DNA from: Glycine soja
Lineage: Eukaryota; Streptophyta; Magnoliopsida; Fabales; Fabaceae
Length of the DNA stretch: 64,000 bases
Direction of reading: 5' to 3'
NCBI RefSeq assembly: GCF_004193775.1
Contig: NC_041012.1
Coordinates: 14,157,223 to 14,221,222 of the forward strand
Shown: in pieces, positions 34,547 through 44,309 of the stretch
Layout: every line of letters starts with the position of its first letter
Numbering within the stretch: position 1 is the first letter of the stretch
The notes under the pieces: model-generated
Databases searched by the model: none
Told to the model about the DNA's origin: nothing
Seen by the model: the letters and a program-made list of their open reading frames with translations, nothing else
Position numbers and translations under genes: made by a program

Positions 34547-34659
34547 ATTTGAAATGCACATTGTCTTAAATGTGAGCATGCAATGAAATGTAAACAAAGA
34601 GACAACAAATAAAAGATGGGAGAAGGAAACTCCTCAGGTGCCCATCAAGGCACATCATC

Positions 34660-34860
34660 ACATAAAATTGGCAGGACCAAAGAGAGGTTCGCCACAAACT
34701 CCTCCTTCACTTGAGGGCTCTCATGAAAAAACTTGAGTTGGTGACCGTTCATTTTGAAGACTTTTTTGATAACTTCATTTTTAATCTCAATTGCACCATG
34801 GGGGAAAATATTATTGATAACAAAAGAAATAATGCGATTTACCTACTAACCTCTTCAAAA
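34660..34860 (-). pseudogene. Gypsy integrase C-terminal end
   Basis: On the minus strand a frame reads IKNEVIKKVFKMNGHQLKFF, then an EEFVANLSLVLP tail and a stop near 34652. It matches the C-terminal segment of plant gypsy integrases ('G...KVNGHRLK.F'). It joins directly to the RT start (34860-35170), which shows the internal deletion. Confidence 0.65.
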
Positions 34861-35640
34861 CCTGGTCAATGAATGGGAGAGGGAAACGGTCCTTGTAGGC
34901 ATGGTTAAGTGTCATATAGTTAATGCAAACTCACCTACTATTGGCAACTCTAGTTAGGATCAACTCATTATCCTGGTTCCTCACAACAGTGATGCCCGAC
35001 TTCTTAGGGACCACTTGGACAGGTGAAACCCAAGTGCTATCTGAAATGGGATAAATGATCCCTGCAGCTAGTAACTTCATCATCTTCACCACATTAAGAA
35101 TGGTGGGATTCAACCTCCTCTTTGGCTGCCTTACAGGCCTGAAATTATCCTCTAAGAGTATTTGATGCATGCATATGGAAGGATTTATTCCATCAAGGTC
35201 AGCAAGTGTCCACCTAATGACCTTTTTGTGGCCTCTTAAAAGTGCAGAAACTTATCCTCATTCTCATGTGAAAAGATGTTGGCTATGATGAATGGGAGCT
35301 TCTAAGCATAATCTAAATAGGCATATTTAAGGTGCTCAGGTAGTGGTTTCAGCTCCAAGGAAGGTGGCTGAATGGTGAAAGGCAATAGAAGGTTGATGGC
35401 TGGTGGAAGAGTAGAAGAATCAGGACCTGCACCTATATCACAATCAAAGTGAATTGCAGAGGAAATATCTACACAAGTACTACATACAACAACAGAATCA
35501 TCACATGCACAACTAAACGAACAAATATCAAAATCATAAAAGTCAGAAAACTCAGAAAGTAAATTTGTACAAATGTTTACACTATCTACTACATCATCAA
35601 TGATATCTACAAGGAAAACATAATGCTCATTTGCAGGATG
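34861..35640 (-). pseudogene. Gypsy linker and RT start, minus strand
   Basis: 35302-35640 matches the linker of the plus copy at 6770-7080 (EHYVFLVDIIDDVV; ELKPLPEHLKYAYLDYA). 34931-35170 matches the RT start (RQPKRRLNPTILNVVK; YPISDSTWVSPVQVVPKKSG). A break lies at about 35230-35300. A stop occurs at the same place as in the plus copy, after RVANS., which may be a shared ancestral lesion. Confidence 0.75.
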
Positions 35641-36998
35641 TGAGAGAAGGTGATGGAACTCACAAACCAAGGGGGTGAATTGTTTCTAAATCAAATAAAA
35701 AAATAGTTTTGAAAAGTTTTCTCTTCCAAGGATCATATCACAAATTTATGTTAAAAATAATATTTAATCAATCATCCTTAACACAAAATCCTTTTGTTAA
35801 AGTTCTTATTCAAAAATATATTTTCTTTAACCTTTAGCAAATTGATCAAGAATACAATGAGAAAGAAAGATAAGATCAAGAGAAGATGTACACCATTTTT
35901 TATACTGGTTCACTCTCTATCTCTAGAGAAGCTACTCCAGTTAACTAATCCAAACCAAATTAGATTTTTACTATGCATATCGAATTCTTACAAGCAATCA
36001 CAATCAATCTCTATTCCTACCCCAAAAAAAGAGACTAAGGTACCCAACCCTAGGGTTCTTTATGAATAAGAGCCTAAGAGAAACCCACCCTTAGCCCAAA
36101 TTAGAAAAACCTATTCTAACATGCCTTCAGAAATTCATGCATATTCTAACAACATGTAAAACACATGAAAAAATTGAGTCAAAGAGAGACACAACCTGAT
36201 CAATCACATGCAAGAACCTTTGCTTAAGTGAATGAGTCTCTTCTTGATCTCACAAGAAATTCACAACTCACTTTTTACGATGAGAGCTTCAGAAAAAACA
36301 AAGTCTAGAAGTTGTGAGTTATAAACTTATTCTAAGCACTTTTTCTTCTCTTGTTTTCCTTCTTTTATAAAATTGTGAAGACAAGGTGGGTATTTATAGA
36401 AAAAACAGTTATAAGCGCCTGCAATTGACTACATATCCAATGTAATCGATTATTTCAAAGAAGTAATCGATTATATTTCCATATCAATCGATTAAAGTGT
36501 TCTTCCAAAGATCTGGAAAACTTTCAAGAACAATGTAATCAAATAGATTCTTGATGTAATCGATTAAAGTGTTCTTGATCACTTATGGGAACACCTTTAA
36601 GAACAAAGTAATTGATTATGATCAGCTGGCAATCAATTAAAGCAGAGACTCATGAAAAACCAGACATGGTCTCAACTAAACTATGTAATCGATTACGGTT
36701 AATTGGTAATCGATTAAACCAAAACTAAAATCTCTCTACAAGATACAAACACTTGTGTAATCGATTACGATTAGCCTTGTAATTGATTAAAATAGAGAGT
36801 TTTATGCATTGAAGAAGTTTCTAACTTTAGAAATAATCTTCCTACCTCTACATGATGATGCATGATGTACATATGAAAAGATAGAGACTAACATGCAAAA
36901 ATTAATACAAATGCCACTCAAAGAGTTGGGCATGTAAAAAGATGAAACTTCTTCAAGCTCCAAAGCTTAGTCTTCATGTTACTCCCCTATCTCTAACA
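35641..36998 (-). mobile_element. Solo LTR of the old copia family
   Basis: 1,358 bp; in its own orientation TGTTAGAGATAGG...CCTTCTCTCA. A perfect 5-bp duplication GGATG flanks it (35636-35640, 36999-37003). It matches the copia 5' LTR at 13915-15244, including the AATCGATTA words (36425-36790) and the end GGTTTGTGAGTTCCA. It splits the linker of the minus gypsy element exactly between the residues that are adjacent in the plus copy (AMRH|...). Gypsy reading resumes cleanly on both sides. Confidence 0.95.
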
Positions 36999-37193
36999 GG
37001 ATGTCTCATGGCCTAAAAAATGTTGAAATGCACAACATCATCACCAAACTCTATGGAAAGAGTTCCTGCATGCACATCAATTTTGGTCCTGCCTGTCGTC
37101 ACAAATGGTCTCCCTAGGACCAATGTGAACCCATGGTTGGAAGACTCATTCTCCATATCCAAAATGTAAAAATCTACTGGAAAAATCAAATCC

Positions 37194-37532
37194 TTAACTT
37201 ACACCAACACCTTCAATAACTCCAAGTGGAATCACAACACTCTGGTTGGCTAGATGAATGACATCAATGATAGGTTTCAAATCACAAAGATGTAGTGATT
37301 TGTAAACTGAAGTGTGCATGACATTAATTGAGGCTCCAAGATCAAGCATGGCATCTGTAAAAGTGCAATCTCCAATGGTGCAAGGGACACTAAAAGTGCC
37401 AGGATCTTTGCACTTCTGTGGCAAGGTGAATGGTGCAATGGCAACAATAGTTTTGCCCCATATAAGTGTAGAAACATTTTTATTTGATGGCTCATTTCCT
37501 TTCAGCTTTTTATGGGTGCACAAATCCTTCAA
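37194..37532 (-). pseudogene. Gypsy protease region, minus strand, active Asp kept
   Basis: 112-residue frame. The retropepsin motif reads LDLGASINVM, with the Asp that is changed in the plus copy. Downstream the frame ends near 37194 and continues shifted. The gag part between this and the primer site is very short (37540-37660), so most gag is deleted. Confidence 0.75.
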
Positions 37533-37662
37533 GAACTTTGCATATTCTGGAATCTATTTGATGTGTATTTTTTTTTCTTTTCCAATGTACAGATGCAAAC
37601 CTATTACACTAATACTACTATCTAGTTATGAGTTAGTTCAGGTTGGCACACAATGAATTGTA

Positions 37663-37680
37663 TCCTTGGCAGCGATGCCA
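37663..37680 (-). other. Primer-binding site of minus gypsy element
   Basis: TGGCATCGCTGCCAAGGA on the minus strand, next to the LTR end ...TTATCAAAAC; the counterpart of 5089-5106. Confidence 0.7.
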
Positions 37681-38927
37681 GTTTTGATAACGATTGTCGA
37701 ATCATTGCAAAACAAATAAAACTAGGATTAATTACGCAGTACAAGAATAACCTATGTTGATTTAGAGATACGATTCAATTTTGTTCCAACTTCAATGCAC
37801 TTATTAACAACAGGGGGAATGTAAAATATGATTAGGTCATTAGTACTCACTATATAAAGGAACTTTAATCCTGAGCAACTTTGTAAAAACATTTTTGTTC
37901 CTTTTTCTCTGACTCTCAAGAATCCTAACAGAGCAACCGGAGGAGGAGCTCTAGAAAGCACTAGAAATGTCACCATTGCTAACGGAGAACGCTTGAGTGA
38001 CTATCTCAAGGTAAGGGATGAGTTACTCATGCTTGGGGATTAGAATGAACATGTGTAGGGATTCCTAGAAGATCAAGTTTTGGGTTATTTTGGACTGTTT
38101 TATGAAATTCAATTTTGTTTTTATGTTTTTAATCGCCGATTGACTATGTTTGATAGACCAATTGGTGTCCCGATGCGAATTTGTTGTGAAATTGATGTGT
38201 TCTTGTGTTGAGTGTGAACCCCAGAAATTGATATTCTTTATAATTAGCATAAAAATTGTGTGGCGGTGATTTTTTTTATACTTGATATATCGGCCTTTCA
38301 ATCTTATTGATTTCTTTTTGTTTTGTCTAAAATTTTCAACGCTGAACTGTATACACGTACACTTATTGACACTTTTATTCACAAGCTTTATTTTTCTTCT
38401 TCTGCGTACATGACTTCTCACCATCAAATGCATAGGTGCAGTGGTTATTAGATAATTGAATTGACTAAAGCTATTTGTAGGAATTGACTAAAGCTTTATT
38501 CACATTTGTAATTAGGCATTTACTGGATGTCCATGACTTCGTTGAAATATATTTAGGATATAGGTATACATGCTTTCTATGTAAATCCATATAAGTATAT
38601 AATTTTTTTATTTGTTATATATATATACCATATATTTATCCAATGATATGTTTGATATTATTGTTATTAATTTATATATATATATAATACGTTTCTTTTA
38701 ATATTTTATATGTTTGATATATATATATATATATATAATTAACTTTACGTTAATATTTTAATATATTTATGTTAATGTTTTTAGTATGTTAATTACTTAT
38801 ATATATATATATATATATTAATGTTTATAATACATTTAATTACTTACATATATATATTTAATGTGTTTAATTATTTTTATGCATGTATATATATAATATT
38901 TATCTAATGATACACTTATTATTATTG

Positions 38928-38928
<1 letters not shown>

Positions 38929-38967
<39 letters not shown>
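38929..38967. repeat. (TA)n microsatellite
   Basis: A run of about 17 TA units inside a broader TA-rich zone (38600-38970). Confidence 0.9.
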
Positions 38968-38970
<3 letters not shown>

Positions 38971-39577
38971 GTATTACATGTAATTGTATAGTGGTGTGTT
39001 ATATATATTTGATACATGTAAATATATTTATAAGTCTTCAAGTTAGATGTGTTTTGTTATTATTATTATACATGCTTATCTATTTGTTAAGTATATTTTG
39101 TAATTAGTTAAATTGTGAGATGTTAAATTGTAGACATGAGATATGATTATGAATAAGTGTGTGATTAATACTTGATGTGATATTACTTGTGTTGTGAGTT
39201 GTGAATTATACAATAACCCGACTGGTGTTTTTCTTGAAAAAAAATGTTTATGCGCAAAGTGTTAAAAGAAAAATGTAGGGTTCCAAGTTAGGAACCTGAA
39301 GTGTTAAATTATAGCACAATGTGTTAAACGTGCTTGAAGCATAAGTGAGAGGTCATGTGTATTGTATAATTCATGAATAGTGTCTGTATGCAAAAAATTG
39401 TTTTAGGGGTAAAAAAAATCAGGAAGGTAAGGACCTAACAGATTCTTTGGAGTCTAAGCCTTGGGGGTAAAGACACTTGGTTTGAGTGCTCCTTTAAGCC
39501 TATGTTGATCCCATGTGATTGAAACATTCTTGCAAAACAAAGTGACCCTGACTGGTCACCTTACGATTTTACTTAGT

Positions 39578-39637
39578 GAAAGTGACCTGACATACCCATT
39601 GTGTGCTGAAAGTGACCTGACATACCCATTGTGTGCT
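39578..39637. repeat. Perfect 30-bp tandem duplication
   Basis: GAAAGTGACCTGACATACCC plus ten more bases occurs twice head to tail without mismatch, which indicates a recent local duplication in an otherwise old LTR. Confidence 0.95.
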
Positions 39638-40599
39638 ATGTCTTGTTATGTACTCCTAAGTGCCCTAGTGTGGTTTTTCACTAACTTAGTACCACATTGC
39701 ATATAGGCTTGAGACTTAGTATAATTGTTGCATAATGCTTGTGAATTGTTTATTATGAAATTGATGAGTGTTGTTATGTCTTGACTCGAGTGTGTGATTG
39801 GTGATTGAAATAAGAATTTTAAATGATATAGTGGTGAAGTTATATGGATTGAATTAAGTTGAGTTATGTTATAAATAATTGTATAATGTATTTTACTTAT
39901 GTTTTTGTTTATCTGTATTTTATTTAAAAATGTTATAACTCACTCCAAGTGTGTGTTTTGTGTTTGGGTTGATTGCCATTTTGTTTTAGGTGAGCCAACA
40001 TATGATGAGTTCCAGGCTAGAGATGGAGAGACTTAGCCTGTGATAGAGAAATGCTCTGATAAATGTGGCATCGAGGTATAGGGTTTTACTTCATATGTTA
40101 TAATCCCATGAATGATATAATTGTTTTTTGTTTTCTGCTTTAGTGTTTTTTTTTTCATTTAGAATAGGTGGCCTTGTTTTGATTCGGGATAATTTTATCA
40201 TTTATTCGAACAAGTTCTATTATGATTTCACTAAGTGGATGTGAACCTTTTACCCTTTTGAATTGTTTTTATTTAAATGTGTTTTAAATTTTTTAATTAA
40301 TTCCATGTGGTTTTTTTTTCTTTTGTTATTAGTTTATATTTGTGTGGGTAGAGGGTGTCACATGGATGCCATGAATGCCTTGGGTTACTGTTGTGTTATG
40401 TGTGAATGGTTCCATCCTTAGTTATCATATATTGTGATGTGAAATTATTGTGATGACATGGAATGGATGAGATGCGACCCTTTAAGAACATAGAGAGAGA
40501 TTAATTTATCTAGAATGAGACTATGTGAGCATAAACTAGAATGTATAGACCAAAGCATGGTTAGTCTTTAAAAGTAAAGCGCAAGTAAGGAAAGTGGAA

Positions 40600-41324
40600 T
40601 GACCCTCACACCCCATGTACCAAGGGCATTGTGAGTGGGTCATCTAGGAAGAAAAGCTCTGTGAAGAAAGAAAAGTCTGGAAAAAATAGGAGAAGGTCAA
40701 AATGCGAGTCTCTTACTCTCTTCAATGATAAGAAGTTAAAGGAGAAGTTTGACAAGAGTTGGGCAAGCAAGAAAGTTGTTTATGGCAAATACATTGATCA
40801 TTTATAGATCAAATAGAGTGGATGGGACATTTTGTGTTTTGTCAAGAAGCAAAAGTGGATAGGGTTCTTTGAAGTGCATGAACCAATCTACCCAAGGCTA
40901 GTGAGAGCCTTCTTTGAAGCTATCGTGGTGGATAGAAACAACTTCACCCTGAAGGCCACCTTGAAGGCCTTGATCTCAGAAAAACTCCTAGCAGACCTTT
41001 TAGGAATTCCTGCTAATAGTTTAAGGCTCTATGAATACTAGTTTGAGATCATGGGGCTCAAAAAGACAAAGATTATGAAGAAGTGCTTGGAGGACAAGGA
41101 TATAGACTTTAAGTCTAAGTCTCAACATCCTTTGGAAGGATTGTCCATTGGATCAACATGCACCCTGTGGTGCCAAGGGCTAGCACCTTCCAAGAGGTAA
41201 ATGACCATGATTTTTGTGTCAATTACTACTTATGCAAGAAGATTCCTCTCCGTCTACCCCATCTGATCATCAACCACATGATCAAGGCAACCAAGCCCAT
41301 TAAGTCTACTTCCAATGTGCCTTA
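40600..41324 (+). pseudogene. Envelope-like coding relic, 5' part
   Basis: A protein-like frame with stops: a basic Ser/Lys-rich start (SSRKKSSVKKEKSGKN, from about 40640), DKSWASKKVVYGKYIDHL, a TAG near 40807, then 40832-41039 KWIGFFEVHEPIYPRLVRAF and LISEKLLADLLGIP, a stop at 41039, and EIMGLKKTKIMKKCLEDKDI. It resembles the plant transposon/envelope-like region of LTR elements. It is interrupted at 41325 by a gypsy LTR. Confidence 0.6.
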
Positions 41325-43032
41325 TGTAACATCCTAGAATTTTGATAACTTAAAATTGATGTTTAATGTAATTCTTGTATTATTTGATTGATTTGGATGA
41401 GTTGAGGTGTTGTGTTAATTAGCTTATTGTGATTGCTTGATGTGGATGTTAGGTTATGTGGAGTTTTATTGACCTATGTTGAAACTGTGAGATTTCAAGT
41501 TTTACCTAAACCTGTTCCAGTAAAACTATGATCTTGAACTTTTTCACCGTTGGATCGCCTTCAAATTGGGTCTGTAGGTTCAAAACCCACACCTTCATGC
41601 TTTGAACATTGGGATTTGAAAAGTAACGCTTTTGGACATCTCTCTTAGCGAGACAAGTGCACTAAATGCAATTTCAACCCGAGAGTAATTGCGCTCAACG
41701 CGAAATGTCATGCTTAGCACAAATTCCAACCCGAGTAGAATTGTGATCAACACGAAATGTTATTCTTAGTGCTAAAAGTGGATTTCCGCTTAGCGAGACG
41801 AGCTCACAAAGCGAGATATTCAAATTATAAATACGTTCTTCAACGTGAAAAATACGATTTCACATCCAAATTCTGCCCAAACAACCCTAGAAACTTTTCC
41901 TCCACCACCCACAACCACTGATGGCCACCATGAGTCACTGTTGCTTACCGCCAGACCACAACACAGAGAGGAACACTTTAATCAGAGCAAAATCCTCAAA
42001 ATCCACCTCAAGGATTTGGTGGAGAAGAAGCTCCCAATCCTTTCTTTTGTAGTTTCTCTAAGGTAATCTTAACTTATATGTCTTTCTCCAAGTTAGTTGG
42101 AAGTTCTCTTACTGTCTCTTGTGTTTTAGGTACCGTAGTATGATGTTTTTACACTCCCTTTGAAAAACCCTTAAAAATGAGACGCTGTAAAAGTTATCTT
42201 TTTATAAAATTGATGTTATTTTCGTGACCTTGAATGTTATTATTAACATTGTTTGTGAAATTTATATTAAATTTCCTTCGATTAGGTATATAAAACACTG
42301 CATTTGGACCGACAAACATGAATGCAGAGGTCTCTAAGTGACGCAAAGAGGAGCTGACAGAGAGTTCACGATAGGTGAGAAGAGTTTATTATAATTTATG
42401 ACTTTGATACCATAATTGGGGCCAGGAACCCAATTATGGGAATGAGTGTTTGTCCCTGTGCATGTTGGTTTTCAAGAAAAATAATATTTTCGACTAATGG
42501 GATGTGATACATGAGCTATTGATAAATGATGTATAATTTTATTAGACTTGTGTTGTTTGAAGACCTGGGAGGTGTGAGTCTTAGGCATGAAATCTATATG
42601 TATGTATTTGTGGGATGTGATTACTGATGATGTTGTTATCGATGATAATGTTGATATGAGGTGGTGGTGTTATTGATGATAATATTGATAAAGAATGATG
42701 TTTTTATTGATGATAGTATTGATAAAGAATGATGTTGTTATTGGTGATAATATTGATATGAGAATTAATGATGTTGTTATTGATGATAATGTAACATGAG
42801 ATGATGTTGATGATGATAATGTCATTGAGATGAGATGATGTTGATGTTGAGAATGACATTGAGATAGGATGATGTTGGTGATGATAATGTCATTGAGATT
42901 AGATAATATTAATGATGAGACCCAGGTTGATCACCATGGGGGGAGGGGGGAGTTGCCTGTGTACGATAGGATGACATCGACATTTGCTGCCTAGTTTTCC
43001 TAAGTGACAGTGTCACGTGGACACGCTTAGGC
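41325..43032 (+). mobile_element. Gypsy LTR (same family as 32322-34280)
   Basis: It starts TGTAACATCCTAGAATTTTG and contains the same blocks in the same order: GCTTAGCGAGACGAGCTC (41790), ATTATAAATACG (41825), 'tttataaaattgatgttatttt' (42203), the GAT-rich tract (42600-42915) and CTAAGTGACAGTGTCACGTGG (43001). Relative to 32322-34280 it lacks the tail after the GAT tract in part. No clear target duplication was found at 43032. Confidence 0.75.
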
Positions 43033-43700
43033 AACCTGTTGATCTTGAGTCAAGTTGTACATCTCAGAAGACTAAACCTAGATAACCCAAACCCAAACTC
43101 CTTACCCAAATAAAAGACCCACCTCCACCACCATCTGACCCTAAGCCTTCAGATCGAGCCAAAAAACCTAAGAAACAACCTCCGTCTAATCCCAAACCTT
43201 ATTTGCTTGTGAAAACTATATTCTTTGCAAAATGATTTTCATATTTATCCAACACATTATTCAATCCCTCTACCAGTGTGATATATGTTATTTCAATTAG
43301 GTTAACCTTGTATATTTGTCTGTAAAGCGTTAACTTAACTCTATTTGTGCCCAACCTTAAACAAATTTGTTGATTTATTTAGATCTAGAAGTTTCTTGGT
43401 AGGAAACAATACTTGGGGATATTGGCTTGGAAAGATACTGTAAACAATGCTTAGAAAAAATCAGAAGTGACTAAGTGTAAAGAATACCTGTATCTTGTGT
43501 TATTATGTTGTCTTATTTATTTGTTTCCTAAACTTTAGTTCTGATTTTGTTTTGTGAAAGTTTCTACTTTAAAAATTCCAATTCAACTCTTTCATCCGAC
43601 ACATTGTTGTTAAAACTCTTTTTATATTTTCTCTTATCAAACGATAATGTTCTTAGGGAAAAAAAGTATGTGAATTTTTTTAAAACCACAATTCAACTCT
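43033..43700 (+). pseudogene. Possible continuation of the envelope-like relic
   Basis: Just after the LTR a proline/lysine-rich frame occurs (about 43110-43210, KDPPPPPSDPKP, then AKKPKKQPPSNPKPYLL). That composition suits the C-terminal part of envelope-like ORFs, but stops are frequent from 43230 and no motif is diagnostic. Confidence 0.3.
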
Positions 43701-43731
43701 CTTTCTTGTATTTTTTTTGTCTTTATAGATT

Positions 43732-44118
43732 TTAAGTTAAAGAAAGGCACTTCAATGGATCAAGAATAACAATCTCATTTTTCTTAATTCTACAAAACTC
43801 AAACATTTGTCCAATTTGTACATTAGAAAGTATAAGTTCTACAAATTCAAAATTTATATAGTTTGGGTATAAAAATTCTGGTAATTTGGAAAAGATGAGT
43901 TTGGACCAATCCTTTTGGTAAGACACTTTTAATACATAAAAACCACTTCTTGTAGTGGTGCATCTCTCAAGATATAAGTTATTGGCAAAGGAAACAAAAA
44001 AAATTATATAACAAAAATTATTTATTACATTAAAAACATATTTAGTGTTTGCATTTTTTAACAAATATAAAATATATAATAGAGATATATTAAATGCTCT
44101 TAAGGTACTGCATTTCAT
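43732..44118 (-). other. Unrecognised 128-aa open frame
   Basis: An open minus-strand frame, ATG to stop, located about 190 bp past the stop of the IPMS-like gene. The second half (FEFVELILSN, then MFEFCRIKKNEIVILDPLKC) looks more protein-like than the AT-rich first half and faintly recalls F-box/FBD tails. I cannot assign it; it may be a chance frame or a relic of a gene fragment. Confidence 0.25.
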
Positions 44119-44309
44119 TTGAATGAATGAAGTGTTGACATGTTGTTATTCAAGTACAAAGTATATATAGAGGAGACTAGCTGGATTTATGGAACTTGCA
44201 CCGCCACTCCTTATTATTCTTATTTTTTTTTCATGTTACCATGAAATATAAATGATTATCCCTGATAATAATACAAATTCAAAACTCTTCAATAAAAAAA
44301 TTGAATACA

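Larger units (their letters stand above)
34281..37805 (-). mobile_element. Minus-strand gypsy element, internally deleted, with nested solo LTR
   Basis: Read in reverse: end of LTR (37805-37683), primer site (37663-37680), a short gag leader, protease (37194-37532), linker, solo LTR insertion (35641-36998), linker continued, start of RT (34860-35170), then directly the last ~45 residues of integrase (about 34660-34815) and a polypurine tract (34532-34546). Middle and end of RT, RNase H and most of integrase are missing. It is the same family as 4071-7596. No 3' LTR is attached. Confidence 0.8.
37806..40363 (+). mobile_element. LTR-like sequence of a further gypsy family, 5' truncated
   Basis: A CTATATAAAGG promoter motif (37850-37860) is followed by leader-like sequence (AACAGAGCAACCGGAGGAGG), long AT-rich repeats, and an end 'gtagagggtgtcaca' at about 40363 of the type that closes TGTNACACCC LTRs. 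The interval 38600-39000 is a patchwork of TA runs. No protein frame is supportable. Both edges are inferred. Confidence 0.45.

Noticed and set aside
34293..34559. Phe/Val/Leu-rich minus-strand frame resembling membrane segments
   Set aside because: It comes from an A-rich low-complexity 3' region of the gypsy element next to the polypurine tract.
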